DNA of 51,778 nucleotides from Flavobacterium columnare NBRC 100251 = ATCC 23463 (GTDB lineage: Bacteria; Bacteroidota; Bacteroidia; Flavobacteriales; Flavobacteriaceae): NCBI RefSeq assembly GCF_002530675.1, contig NZ_PCMX01000052.1, positions 1 through 51,778 of the forward strand, given 5' to 3'. The notes under the pieces are model-generated. The model saw only the letters and a list, made by a program, of their open reading frames with translations. It was not told the origin of the DNA and searched no databases. Positions 36,432 through 45,113 of the stretch are shown piece by piece (position 1 is the stretch's first letter; every line of letters begins with the position of its first letter). The position numbers and the translations under genes are program-made.

Positions 36432-37772
36432 ATGAATATAAATCAAATACATAACGTTTATTTTATAGGGGTAGGAGGTATCGGAATGAGTGCTTTGGCC
36501 CGTTACTTTAAAAACATAGGAAAACAAGTAATGGGATATGATAAAACCCCCACTATGCTCACTAATGATTTACTGGCAAGTGGAATTGCTATTCATTTTG
36601 AGGATAACATTAGTCATATTCCAGATTCTTGTACACCAGAAAACACCCTAGTGGTTTATACACCCGCTATTAAGAAACTTTCAGAATGGGATTACTTTAA
36701 AGAAAAAGGGTTTACTATAAAAAAAAGAGCTGAAGTTTTAGGAATTATCACTAAAAACACTTTTTGTTTTGCTGTAGCTGGGACTCATGGTAAAACCACT
36801 ACTTCCAGTATTTTAGGACATATTTTATATGAAAGCGGATTAGATGTAACAGCCTTTTTAGGAGGCATAGTAGAAAATTATAATTCTAATCTAATTGGTT
36901 CTGGGAAAACAATTACTGTTGTAGAAGCAGATGAATTTGATAGATCTTTTTTACATTTGCATCCCAATATCGCTTGTGTGACTTCAATGGACGCAGATCA
37001 TTTAGATATTTATGGAGATGATGCTTCTATAAAAGCCTCTTTTAATGAGTTTGCAGGAAAAGTTGAAGACAAATATAATTTATTTGTAATCAATGGATTA
37101 CCTTTGGAGGGGGTGATGGTAGGGGTAAACGATGATTCTAAATTTGTAGCACATAACGTAAGAATTGTTGAAGGATGGTATGTTTTTGATGTAAAAACAC
37201 CAACAGAAGAAATTAAAGATATAAAATTTGGATTGCCAGGAAGACATAATTTAACAAACGCTTTATTAGCTTTAGCTATGGCTTATACTTATGGTACACC
37301 CATAGAGTCCATTGTTAAGGCGTTAGCAACATTTAAGGGAGTTAAACGTCGTTTTTCATTCCAAATTCGTAAGCCTGATTACGTGTATATAGATGATTAT
37401 GCACATCATCCGACTGAAATTAATGCTGTACATCAAGCAGTACGAGAATTGTATCCAAGTAAAAAAGTGTTGGCAGTATTTCAGCCACATTTGTTTAGTA
37501 GGACTAAAGATTTTGTAGAAGATTTTGCTGAAAGTTTAGCACAATTTGATGAAATTTTTTTAATGGAAATCTATCCAGCACGTGAATTACCTATGCCAGG
37601 AGTTACTTCGCAATGGTTGTTAGATAAAATTAAAAACGAAAATAAAAAGTTAGTACAAAAAGAAGAACTAATAACTCTTTTGCAATCATCAGATGCAGCA
37701 GTAATTGTTACAATTGGTGCGGGCGATATAGGAGAAATGGTTCCAGAAATAAAGAAAGCATTAGATGCGTAA
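36432..37772 (+). CDS. murC: UDP-N-acetylmuramate:L-alanine ligase
   Basis: A 446-residue Mur ligase adding the first stem residue. N-terminal YFIGVGGIGMSALARYF, ATP loop AGTHGKTTTSSILG, EADEFDRSFLHL, DHLDIYGDDASI, and DYAHHPTEINAV with FQPHLFSRTKDF in the C-terminal domain. The ATG at 36432 is chosen because MNINQIHNVYFIG is the family start; an earlier in-frame ATG at 36414 lies in the tandem repeat. It overlaps ftsQ by 8 nt. Confidence 0.96.
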   Translation: MNINQIHNVYFIGVGGIGMSALARYFKNIGKQVMGYDKTPTMLTNDLLASGIAIHFEDNISHIPDSCTPENTLVVYTPAIKKLSEWDYFKEKGFTIKKRAEVLGIITKNTFCFAVAGTHGKTTTSSILGHILYESGLDVTAFLGGIVENYNSNLIGSGKTITVVEADEFDRSFLHLHPNIACVTSMDADHLDIYGDDASIKASFNEFAGKVEDKYNLFVINGLPLEGVMVGVNDDSKFVAHNVRIVEGWYVFDVKTPTEEIKDIKFGLPGRHNLTNALLALAMAYTYGTPIESIVKALATFKGVKRRFSFQIRKPDYVYIDDYAHHPTEINAVHQAVRELYPSKKVLAVFQPHLFSRTKDFVEDFAESLAQFDEIFLMEIYPARELPMPGVTSQWLLDKIKNENKKLVQKEELITLLQSSDAAVIVTIGAGDIGEMVPEIKKALDA

Positions 37773-38487
37773 AAATTGGTTAGTAAATATTCAATTAATA
37801 GTCATTTTTGGGCTTATGATTTTCTTATATTCTTTCGCATTAAAAAGAAATGAATCTAGGAAGATTGTTAAAACCCAAGTGGAAATTGTGGATAAAAACA
37901 ACCCTTTTTTAACGCCAGAAACAGTTAATAACTTGTTAATAGATAATTTTGGTGGATCTTTTTCTATAGCAAAAGAAGAGTTAGATTTGAACGCTATAGA
38001 GGCTTCGATAAACAAACATAAGTTGGTTGAAAAATCAGAAGTTTATGTTAGTGTAGACGGAAAGCTTAAAGCTGTAGTTACTCAAAAGACCCCAATTGCT
38101 CGAGTTTTTAACCATAACGATTCCTATTATATTGATTATAAAGGGGGTAAGATGCCTTTGTCTGAAAATTTTAGTGCGCGTGTGCCATTAATTTATGGTG
38201 CTACGCAAAATTCTTATGGTAAGGATTTTGTAACGTTACTAAAAATGATTTACGATGATGATTTTTTGAAAAAAAACATCATTGGAATGCAAATAAAACC
38301 AGACGGAAGTATACTAATGAAAAATAGAAATTATAGTTATGATATAATTTTCGGAAGAACCATTTATATGGAACGAAAATTTAATAACTACAAAGCCTTT
38401 TTTCAAAAAGCAGTCCAGGATACAATTTTAGATTCGTATAAAACTATTAATCTAAAATTTATCAAACAAGTGGTATGCACAAAATAA
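37765..38487 (+). CDS. ftsQ: Cell division protein FtsQ
   Basis: A 240-residue bitopic protein: short N-terminus, one membrane helix (LIVIFGLMIFLYSFAL, about 10-26), then a periplasmic part with POTRA-like beginning (NPFLTPETVNNLLIDNF) and KAVVTQKTPIARVFNHND. Similarity is modest, but topology, length and position between murC and ftsA make the assignment secure. It bridges early and late division proteins. Start overlaps the murC stop by 8 nt; ftsA starts 6 nt after its stop. Confidence 0.9.
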   Translation: MRKNWLVNIQLIVIFGLMIFLYSFALKRNESRKIVKTQVEIVDKNNPFLTPETVNNLLIDNFGGSFSIAKEELDLNAIEASINKHKLVEKSEVYVSVDGKLKAVVTQKTPIARVFNHNDSYYIDYKGGKMPLSENFSARVPLIYGATQNSYGKDFVTLLKMIYDDDFLKKNIIGMQIKPDGSILMKNRNYSYDIIFGRTIYMERKFNNYKAFFQKAVQDTILDSYKTINLKFIKQVVCTK

Positions 38488-38493
38488 AAGAGT

Positions 38494-39870
38494 ATGGAAA
38501 GAGATAATATAGCAGTAGGGCTTGATATAGGTACAACTAAAATTGTAGCTATGTTAGGTAAGAAAAATGAATATGGTAAGCTTGAAATTTTAGGCGTAGG
38601 GAAGTCTAAAAGTCTCGGTGTGGCTCGTGGCGTAGTAAATAATATTACTCAAACCATCCAGTCTATACAAGAAGCTGTTTCCCTAGCAGAAAAAGATTCA
38701 GGCTATAAGATAAAAGATGTAGTGGTGGGTATTGCAGGGCAACACATCCGTAGTATTCAGCACAGTGACTATATATCAAGACCTAATGCCGAAGAAGTAA
38801 TTAGTGAAAAAGACATTAATATGCTTATCGGACAGGTTCAAAAATTACCTATGTTACCAGGGGAAGAAATAATTCACGTATTGCCTCAAGAATTTAAAAT
38901 TGATGGTCAAGAAGGAATAAAAGAACCTATAGGAATGTATGGAGGGCGTTTAGAAGCTAGTTTTCACGTTGTATTAGGACAAGCTTCTTCTATTCGTAAT
39001 GTAGGACGTTGTATAAAAAGTGCAGGTCTAGACTTGTCGGGGCTAACCTTAGAACCGTTAGCTTCTGCCGATGCTGTTTTAAGTCAAGAGGAAAAAGAGG
39101 CTGGAGTAGCCCTGATTGATATTGGAGGAGGTACCACAGATTTAGCCATTTTTAAAGACGGTATTATTCGTCATACAGCTGTTGTCCCATTTGGTGGTAA
39201 CGTAATAACAGAAGACATCAAAGAAGGGTGTTCAATTATAGAAAAACAAGCGGAATTGTTAAAAACAAAATTTGGTTCTGCTTGGCCAGGAGAAAATAAA
39301 GATAACGAAATTGTTTCTATTCCAGGCTTAAGAGGGCGTGAACCTAAAGAAATTTCGTTAAAAAATCTTTCTAAAATAATTCATGCGCGTGTTGTGGAAA
39401 TTATAGAACAGATTTATAGCGAAATCAGGTCGTACGGTCATGATGATCCAAGAAAAAAATTAATTGCAGGAATTGTTCTAACAGGGGGTGGCTCTCAGTT
39501 AAAACATATCAAACAATTAGTTGAGTATATAACAGGAATGGATACCCGTATAGGTTATCCAAACGAACATTTAGCAGGTAGCTCAGGCGAAGAAATTTCA
39601 AGCCCATTATATGCTACAGCAGTAGGTCTTGTTATGAATAGTATTCGTAATAATACAATGAGTGCTATTCCTCAGGAAGATTATATTCCAGAACCTATTT
39701 TAGTTCAAAAACCGACAGAAGAAGAACAAAAAATTATAGAAGAGGAGTTGAAAAAAGAAATTGAGGAAGCCCAAATCCCTGAATCAAAATCAACTGAAAA
39801 AACGATTCGTCGTTCCTTTTTTGATAAATATATAGATAAAATTAAAGATTTTTTAGATAATGCCGAGTAA
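38494..39870 (+). CDS. ftsA: Cell division protein FtsA
   Basis: A 458-residue actin-fold ATPase that tethers FtsZ to the membrane. Phosphate-1 motif AVGLDIGTTKIVAML, the 1C domain with VVVGIAGQHIRSI, phosphate-2 LIDIGGGTTDLAIF, and adenosine motif GIVLTGGGSQLKHI. The C-terminal end (RRSFFDKYIDKIKDFLDN) forms an amphipathic helix, as expected for the membrane-targeting tail, after an acidic linker. Directly upstream of ftsZ. Confidence 0.96.
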   Translation: MERDNIAVGLDIGTTKIVAMLGKKNEYGKLEILGVGKSKSLGVARGVVNNITQTIQSIQEAVSLAEKDSGYKIKDVVVGIAGQHIRSIQHSDYISRPNAEEVISEKDINMLIGQVQKLPMLPGEEIIHVLPQEFKIDGQEGIKEPIGMYGGRLEASFHVVLGQASSIRNVGRCIKSAGLDLSGLTLEPLASADAVLSQEEKEAGVALIDIGGGTTDLAIFKDGIIRHTAVVPFGGNVITEDIKEGCSIIEKQAELLKTKFGSAWPGENKDNEIVSIPGLRGREPKEISLKNLSKIIHARVVEIIEQIYSEIRSYGHDDPRKKLIAGIVLTGGGSQLKHIKQLVEYITGMDTRIGYPNEHLAGSSGEEISSPLYATAVGLVMNSIRNNTMSAIPQEDYIPEPILVQKPTEEEQKIIEEELKKEIEEAQIPESKSTEKTIRRSFFDKYIDKIKDFLDNAE

Positions 39871-39917
39871 TCGTTCGTTATCAATAGTAACACAAGAAAA
39901 TATAAATACCAAATAGT

Positions 39918-41963
39918 ATGGAAAGCAACTCAGGATTTGGAAGTATCTCATTTGATTTGCCTAAAACGCAAACCAATGTGATAAAAGTAATTGGTGTTGG
40001 TGGTGGTGGTAGTAATGCTATAAACCACATGTATAAACAAGGAATCAAAGGTGTTGATTTCATTGTATGTAATACAGATTCTCAAGCTTTACAAAATAGT
40101 AATGTGCCACATCGTATTCAGTTAGGTGCTAATCTAACAGAAGGACTAGGCGCTGGAGCAAACCCAGAAGTAGGGCACCAAGCAGCTTTAGAAAGCATTG
40201 AGGATATTGAAAAAATGTTAGATGCAAACACTAAGATGGTTTTTATCACAGCGGGTATGGGCGGTGGTACCGGTACAGGTGCTGCACCAGTAATTGCTCA
40301 GTTGGCCAAAGAAAAAGACATCTTAACTGTTGGTATCGTAACAATTCCTTTTCAGTTTGAAGGCAAAGTCCGTTCAGAACAAGCTTTATTAGGAGTTGAA
40401 AAATTAAGAAAACAAGTAGATTCATTAATTGTTATTAATAACAACAAACTTCGTGAAGTATACGGTAATCTAGGTTTTAAAGCAGGATTTTCTAAAGCAG
40501 ATGAAGTTTTAGCTACTGCTTCAAGAGGTATTGCAGAAGTAATTACACATCACTATACCCAAAATATAGACTTAAAGGATGCTAAGACCGTATTATCTAA
40601 TAGCGGTACAGCTATTATGGGGTCTGCTACAGCAGAAGGAGAACATAGAGCTAAAGAAGCTATTGTTGCAGCCTTAGATTCTCCATTGTTAAATGATAAT
40701 AAGATCACAGGTGCTAAAAACGTTTTGTTGCTTATCGTTTCAGGTGCTAATGAAATTACTATTGATGAAATAGGAGAAATTAATGACTATATTCAAGAAG
40801 AAGCAGGGCACAATGCTAATATTATCATGGGGGTAGGAGAAGATGAAGAACTCGGAGATAAAATTTCAGTAACCGTTATTGCAACTGGTTTTTGTATAGA
40901 ACAACAGGCAGGTTTTGTAAATACGGAACCTAAAAAAATAATTCATGCTTTAGAAGATGAGCAAAAGTTAGTACAAAACTTAACTCAAAAATTCGAAGCA
41001 CAAGGTTTTGATTTTAATACGGTTATTACACCTTCGGAACCCGTAGTTTCAGTAATTCCAACTTCTATTGCGCCTCCTGTAGATGCAAGGGTAGTTTATA
41101 CTTTAGAAGATGAAACACCTAATAACTCAGCACCATCAGCTTTTGGATCAACGGATTTTCAAAAACCTGTAATACAACAACCTGTTGTGAATCAGTCAGT
41201 AGTTTCTAACCTAGATTTAGTACCTACGTCTGAATTTATAAAGAATTTAGATGTTACTTTTGAAATAGTTTCACCTAAACCAATAGTAGCAAATGAATTT
41301 TTTATTACAACACCCGAAGCAAGAGCAATGGAAGTAGTGGCTCCTGAAGTAATTTCTACATCAGATCCAATGGCATTTACATTTGATCTACCAGTGCCTA
41401 GAAAAGAAACCATAACAAATACAACTACTATTGAAAAAAATGTATTTGAATTGACAGATGAAATAAAAGATATAAAGGTTAATCAAGCTGTTCAGTTTGT
41501 GCCTATGACCGAAGTATCTCAAGATGGAATAATCCGTCACTCTTTAGAAGAATATATGGAAAATGAAAACCCATTTTTTCATACTAAAAAGGCAGAACCT
41601 ATAGTAGAAAAAATTCCTGAAGAGTTAAATATTACGATCAAGCAAACAGAAGAGCCTATGATAGAACAAAATTTGGGCTTAACTTCTAACGAAATATCAC
41701 CTGTAGAAATGTCTATAGAGGAATCGTTACGTTTAAGAGCAGAAGAACGTCGTCGTAAAATGAAAGAATTTAACTATAAATTCCATAATAGCGCGTCTCG
41801 TGTAGATGAGTTTGAAAAAGTACCTGCTTATAAAAGAATGGGATTGGATGTAACAAATAATCCAATTCAGAATAACCAATCAAGAATGTCTTTAGGTTTA
41901 GACAGCAATGATGAAATACAGTTACGTTCTAATAATTCTTTTTTACATGATAATGTAGATTAG
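39918..41963 (+). CDS. ftsZ: Cell division GTPase FtsZ
   Basis: A 681-residue tubulin homologue forming the Z ring. The GTPase domain (1-~325) has [25 protein letters not shown], the tubulin signature [10 protein letters not shown] near residue 118 and the T7-loop region [11 protein letters not shown]. The remaining ~350 residues are a long, low-complexity acidic linker rich in E, P, T and V, ending [12 protein letters not shown]; long linkers are normal for flavobacterial FtsZ. A basic patch [17 protein letters not shown] lies near residue 615. A strong terminator follows, closing the cluster. Confidence 0.97.
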   Translation: MESNSGFGSISFDLPKTQTNVIKVIGVGGGGSNAINHMYKQGIKGVDFIVCNTDSQALQNSNVPHRIQLGANLTEGLGAGANPEVGHQAALESIEDIEKMLDANTKMVFITAGMGGGTGTGAAPVIAQLAKEKDILTVGIVTIPFQFEGKVRSEQALLGVEKLRKQVDSLIVINNNKLREVYGNLGFKAGFSKADEVLATASRGIAEVITHHYTQNIDLKDAKTVLSNSGTAIMGSATAEGEHRAKEAIVAALDSPLLNDNKITGAKNVLLLIVSGANEITIDEIGEINDYIQEEAGHNANIIMGVGEDEELGDKISVTVIATGFCIEQQAGFVNTEPKKIIHALEDEQKLVQNLTQKFEAQGFDFNTVITPSEPVVSVIPTSIAPPVDARVVYTLEDETPNNSAPSAFGSTDFQKPVIQQPVVNQSVVSNLDLVPTSEFIKNLDVTFEIVSPKPIVANEFFITTPEARAMEVVAPEVISTSDPMAFTFDLPVPRKETITNTTTIEKNVFELTDEIKDIKVNQAVQFVPMTEVSQDGIIRHSLEEYMENENPFFHTKKAEPIVEKIPEELNITIKQTEEPMIEQNLGLTSNEISPVEMSIEESLRLRAEERRRKMKEFNYKFHNSASRVDEFEKVPAYKRMGLDVTNNPIQNNQSRMSLGLDSNDEIQLRSNNSFLHDNVD

Positions 41964-41987
41964 TTAAAATAAAAATGCTTTTATCTT

Positions 41988-42022
41988 ACCCGAAAAATGT
42001 GATGATTTTTCGGGTTATTTTT
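41988..42022 (+). terminator. Rho-independent terminator after ftsZ
   Basis: ACCCGAAAAAT (41988-41998) pairs perfectly with ATTTTTCGGGT (42005-42015) around a 6-nt loop, followed by TATTTTTTT. Confidence 0.95.
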
Positions 42023-42114
42023 TTAATTTCGCATCTCAAAAATGAACCTTTTTTATTTGTCTATAAAAAAGGTCAAATAAATCTAAAATTTCAATAATCT
42101 AATATAAAATCATT

Positions 42115-42564
42115 ATGAGTTTATCAGCAAAAATTATGGATGAAATGAAAAATGCTATGAAAGCTAAAGATTCAGTAGCATTAGAGGCTTTAAGAGCTAT
42201 TAAGTCAGCTATTTTATTAGCACAGACAGAAAGTGGCGCTAAGGAAGAAATTTCAGCTGATGATGAAATAAAAATATTACAACGTTTAGTTAAACAACGC
42301 AAGGATTCTGCGGCTATTTATATTGAACAAAATCGTTCGGATTTAGCAGAACCTGAATTAGCACAAGTAGCAGTGATCGAAACGTTTTTACCCGCTCAAT
42401 TGTCAGAAGTAGAAATAGAAGCAGAAGTAGCTAAAATTATTGCAGAAGGAGGTTTTTCAGGAATGGCTGCTATGGGGCAAGTAATGGGGCAAGCTTCTAA
42501 AGCTTTAGCAGGACAAGCGGATGGAAAAACCATTTCAAATATTGTAAAAAAACTTTTAACTTAA
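42115..42564 (+). CDS. GatB/YqeY-domain protein
   Basis: A 149-residue all-helical protein of the YqeY family (the tRNA-interacting tail domain of GatB as a free-standing protein). It starts SLSAKIMDEMKNAMKAKDSV and has ALRAIKSAI, ETFLPAQLSE and GAAMGQVMG-like text (MAAMGQVMGQASKAL), all typical. Exact function is unknown; a link to aminoacyl-tRNA amidation is assumed from the domain. It stands between two terminators, so it is probably transcribed alone. Confidence 0.92.
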   Translation: MSLSAKIMDEMKNAMKAKDSVALEALRAIKSAILLAQTESGAKEEISADDEIKILQRLVKQRKDSAAIYIEQNRSDLAEPELAQVAVIETFLPAQLSEVEIEAEVAKIIAEGGFSGMAAMGQVMGQASKALAGQADGKTISNIVKKLLT

Positions 42565-42582
42565 GATAGAAAAATTATAATT

Positions 42583-42640
42583 AAGGATTTTGACTAGATC
42601 TTTAGTTCGATCGTATAGATTAAAATCCTTGATTTTTTTT
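42583..42640 (+). terminator. Terminator after the YqeY-like gene
   Basis: AAGGATTTT (42583-42591) pairs with AAAATCCTT (42622-42630), with a shorter inner pairing, followed by GATTTTTTTT. Confidence 0.85.
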
Positions 42641-42651
42641 ATAATCATATT

Positions 42652-42724
42652 GGTTCTATAGTTCAATTGGATAGAATATCAGATTCCGGTTCTGACGATT
42701 TGGGTTCGAATCCCAATAGAGCCT
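42652..42724 (+). tRNA. tRNA-Arg (anticodon CCG)
   Basis: A full cloverleaf is visible in 73 nt. The acceptor GGTTCTA pairs with TAGAGCC (one G-T pair). The anticodon stem TCAGA/TCTGA encloses the loop TTCCGGT, giving anticodon CCG for arginine codon CGG. The T arm TTGGG/CCCAA encloses TTCGAAT. The 3' CCA is not encoded. It is preceded by the YqeY terminator. Confidence 0.95.
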
Positions 42725-42760
42725 CTATTATAAAATTATGATTTATATTTTAGTTTAACC

Positions 42761-42850
42761 CCAGGTTATACGCTAGCCTTTGTAATGAAGATGAAAAGGA
42801 CAAGGGAGTTAAAAAGGGACGGAAATTTTTTACCGCAGGTTTAGTTTCAT
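42761..42850 (+). repeat. Dispersed ~90-bp repeat, copy B
   Basis: Begins CCAGGTTATACGCTAGCCTT and contains AATGAAGATGAAAAGGA and ACGGAAATTTTTTACC. It aligns along its length with copy A at 23331-23421 in the same orientation. It sits between the tRNA and the left end of the IS remnant. Confidence 0.6.
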
Positions 42851-42904
42851 CTCTAGTTTTATAAGGCACATTCAGAAGTAACCACACTTTTGTAAAAAAA
42901 TAAA

Positions 42905-42948
42905 AAAATGACCCATTTTGATTTACAATTTTGGGTCATTTTGTTTTT
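42905..42948. terminator. Terminator-like hairpin inside the IS remnant
   Basis: AAATGACCCA (42905-42914) pairs perfectly with TGGGTCATTT (42932-42941), flanked by an A-run and a T-run. It would act after the transposase on the minus strand or against read-through from the tRNA side. Confidence 0.75.
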
Positions 42949-42959
42949 TGGCGGATTCA

Positions 42960-43576
42960 AATGTTTAAAAATTGGTTTTTGGTTCGCAACAGGACGCACG
43001 TTCCCCAGTGAGGATAGTTTTCATTTTTTTTATGCTACTAAAGTTTGCTGTTGCTGATAAATTCTTCACCCTATTTCTAAAGCATTGGCTGTGTGAATGC
43101 CAAAGAAAATCCAAAGTATCTCACTTTTTGGGGTTTTGGCTTTGATTTTCTTGAGATGGTAATGTTCCTTTTCCTTGCCAAAACTTCCTTCTAGGCGAGT
43201 AGCTCGTTCTTTCTTGATGTGTTGGGCTAAAATTTTGCGTTGTTCTTCATTTTTTCCAGTTTTTCCTTTACGTACAAAATCGGTTTGGATAGTATTGGTT
43301 GTAGTGAACGTTCGATTTTTACTTTTTATCAGAACAGCCGTAGTAGTTTTTAAGCATCATCAGAGCAATTTTACCCTTAGGGCTAAAATAACAATGAGTT
43401 CCTTTTTGAGAATCTTTCAGTTTCAAGGCTTAAGCAAGCTCTGAAAAAGGCATCGAAAGATAAATTTTTCCCAAATCTGTTTTAAAAAATTGGGCGTAAA
43501 AACCATCAAAATCTTTATTGAGGGTAAAAAATGGAATTTGGTATTGAAATTCGCTTAAACGTATTATTTTTGCCAT
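42960..43576 (-). pseudogene. DDE transposase pseudogene
   Basis: On the minus strand from the ATG at 43576 the reading is MAKIIRLSEFQYQIPFF, then NKDFDGFYAQFFKTDLGKIY, an in-frame stop after FSELA, then KGTHCYFSPKGKIALMMLK. Further down, only scattered pieces remain, such as a C-terminal-like ILWIFFGIHTANALEIG piece with frameshifts. The middle catalytic region is deleted. It resembles Bacteroidetes DDE transposases with an SPKGKIALM segment; the IS family is not certain. Confidence 0.7.
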
Positions 43577-43685
43577 AGCATTTAAAGAAAAACCCCGTTT
43601 TTGACTCTTTTTGAGCTTTTTCGGGGTTTGTTTCTTCTAAAATAAGACTTATTTTATTGATAAGCAAGTGTTTATGTTATTATGA

Positions 43686-43952
43686 ATGTGCCTTTAAAGT
43701 AATGCATTAAATTAATTTCTGAATTATTTTTTTGTTTTATATAACTCTGATTGCCTGTTGGATTTTGTAATATGGTTGAAGAGTCATCGTGAGTGAAAGA
43801 ATAAATTTTACCACCGTATTTTCTCAAAATTGTATGTCCTAATTCATGAGCTGATGTGTATTCAAAATCGTTGTCAACTTTATCGGAAATAGTGTCAAAG
43901 TATCTCCATTTTGAACTTATACTATACCAATTTGAAACGTCACAAAAAACAA
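43686..43952 (-). pseudogene. Truncated HExxH metalloprotease toxin fragment (array position E)
   Basis: Read on the minus strand directly after the stop of the neighbouring lipoprotein gene, the frame gives a WRYFDTISDKVDNDFEYTS segment, AHELGHTILRKYGGKIYSF and SEINLMHYF. HELGH is the zinc-protease motif, and the surrounding residues match the paralogues at 44335, 45114 and 46015. It has no start codon and lacks the N-terminal part. The expected C-terminal EKDVLSLLWL end is replaced where the IS terminal repeat begins. It is thus a displaced toxin end cut by the IS. Confidence 0.7.
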
Positions 43953-44333
43953 CTAATTTCTTGGTTTTTTGGATAAGAAAATTGTATCATAAACCTTTAA
44001 TTCATTAATAAAACTACCTCTGGTTTTTTCCTGCAAAGAATCAGTTAAATAATTTCTATGTTTTAATATAATATCATAGAATTTAGGATCATTTCCACTT
44101 TCAAAATCTAACAAATGGGAACTTTTAATAGCTTTTAAATAAAACATTCCTAAAGTATCTGTAATTGATTCAGTAATTATTTGCCCATCATTAAAAGTAA
44201 TAATTTCTACATTACTAATTGGTTTCTTTGTAATTTTATCATAAACAAATCCTTTTATTTCAGGGCGTTCTAATTTAACAGAGCATCCCACAATAAAAAA
44301 CATACACAATATTAATATTCTCATATTCTTCAT
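43953..44333 (-). CDS. Small lipoprotein, candidate immunity protein
   Basis: A 126-residue lipoprotein (signal MKNMRILILCMFFIVGC, Cys17) with a carboxypeptidase-regulatory-like beta-sandwich region: IKGFVYDKITKKPISNVEI and TDTLGMFYLKAI. It lies 1 nt after the metalloprotease end at 44335-44694, in the slot where an immunity gene for that toxin would be. The paralogue at 44779-45112 has the same plan (lipoprotein, GYIYATGKKPIEGIKI). A periplasmic lipoprotein is a plausible antidote to a periplasm-acting protease, but immunity is inferred from position only. Confidence 0.6.
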   Translation of the reverse strand: MKNMRILILCMFFIVGCSVKLERPEIKGFVYDKITKKPISNVEIITFNDGQIITESITDTLGMFYLKAIKSSHLLDFESGNDPKFYDIILKHRNYLTDSLQEKTRGSFINELKVYDTIFLSKKPRN

Positions 44334-44334
44334 A

Positions 44335-44694
44335 TTAATTTATTTTAATTTTCGAAAGCCATAATAAGCATAAAACATCTTTCTCTTCGGCTACCACTCT
44401 TTTAAAATCTTTCCAATAAGGTTCATTATTGAAATATTTCATAAGATCTATTTCTCCACTTGAAGGATAATTAAATCCTCCTTCTGAAATAGGCTTAGTT
44501 TCGGATAAAGTGGAACTCCCTTTATGCTTGTATGAATAAAAACTATCACTTGTGTATGACTTTAAAATTTCATGTCCAATCTCATGTGCTGATGTGTAAG
44601 AAAAATCATCATCAATGTCATTAAAGTTTCCCATCCAATACCATCGTTGACTACCCTCCATATATCCGACATTATATACTATCCTTTCAGGCAT
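44335..44694 (-). CDS. Orphan C-terminal HEIGH metalloprotease toxin fragment (array position D)
   Basis: The 119 residues correspond to the last quarter of the effector at 46015-47544: IVYNVGYMEGSQRWYW, the zinc motif AHEIGHEILKSY, YKHKGSS, the SGEIDLMKYF strand and the end EKDVLCLLWLSKIKIN. No N-terminal delivery domain is present; the open frame begins only ~14 codons upstream of the ATG at 44694. It looks like a displaced toxin end that could be expressed only after recombination, or a decaying remnant. The lipoprotein gene follows 1 nt later. Confidence 0.7.
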   Translation of the reverse strand: MPERIVYNVGYMEGSQRWYWMGNFNDIDDDFSYTSAHEIGHEILKSYTSDSFYSYKHKGSSTLSETKPISEGGFNYPSSGEIDLMKYFNNEPYWKDFKRVVAEEKDVLCLLWLSKIKIN

Positions 44695-44778
44695 TACTTG
44701 TCCAAATTTTTTATGCTATTTACAGAGCCAGATACTTAGTCTTGATCTATCTTATGGTAATTTTTAAGAACATGCAAA

Positions 44779-45112
44779 TTATTTAATTTTTACAAATAAT
44801 GTGTCATTTTTTCCTTCAACAAAATTATAACTGAACCCCATTTCTGGGTGGGTTCTTACTATATAAATAGAGTCAATTTTTTTTTTCTTTATATATCACA
44901 TAAAGATACCTTCCTTTTATTATGGAATTGATTCTAAAATAACCTTTATTATCAGTCTTGGCAAATAAATTTTTATTTGTAGGGTCTTCTATTTTAATTC
45001 CTTCAATAGGTTTCTTACCTGTAGCATAGATATATCCGTGTAAAAATTTTGGAGGTTTTTCAGAACATGTATAAATTGACGAAATAAGAATAAATATACT
45101 AATTAATTTCAT
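44779..45112 (-). pseudogene. Frameshifted small lipoprotein, candidate immunity protein
   Basis: A lipoprotein start (MKLISIFILISSIYTC) leads into HGYIYATGKKPIEGIKI, DNKGYFRINSIIKGRYLYV and then a run of ten A residues on the coding strand (44877-44886). As written, the frame stops right after the run (IYKEKKN). With nine A residues it continues IDSIYIVRTHPEMGFSYNFV to a TAA at 44779-44781, giving about 110 residues, comparable to the related gene at 43953-44333. It starts 1 nt after the stop of the toxin end at 45114. Either a phase-variable gene, a slippage-expressed gene, a mutation or a sequencing error. Confidence 0.6.
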
Positions 45113-45113
45113 A

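Larger units (their letters stand above)
42863..43694. mobile_element. Degraded, internally deleted insertion sequence
   Basis: The word AAGGCACATTCA at 42863-42874 recurs inverted at 43683-43694, and similarity extends inwards (TTCAGAAGTAACCACACTT against TTCATAATAACATAAACACTT), so these look like terminal inverted repeats. The enclosed 832 bp carry a broken minus-strand transposase and two hairpins. An intact element of this kind would be expected to be about twice as long. The right end lies directly in a metalloprotease toxin coding segment. Confidence 0.7.

Noticed and set aside
43175..43444. A plus-strand 89-residue frame
   Set aside because: It lies antisense to transposase remnants and shows no family features.
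42652..43694. Integration of the effector island at the tRNA-Arg gene as a genomic island
   Set aside because: I found no integrase gene and no repeat of the tRNA 3' end further right in the window, so tRNA-directed integration cannot be supported.
44695..44778. An extra gene or RNA between the frameshifted lipoprotein and toxin end D
   Set aside because: Only a short continuation of the toxin frame to a TAG is seen; nothing else is supported.
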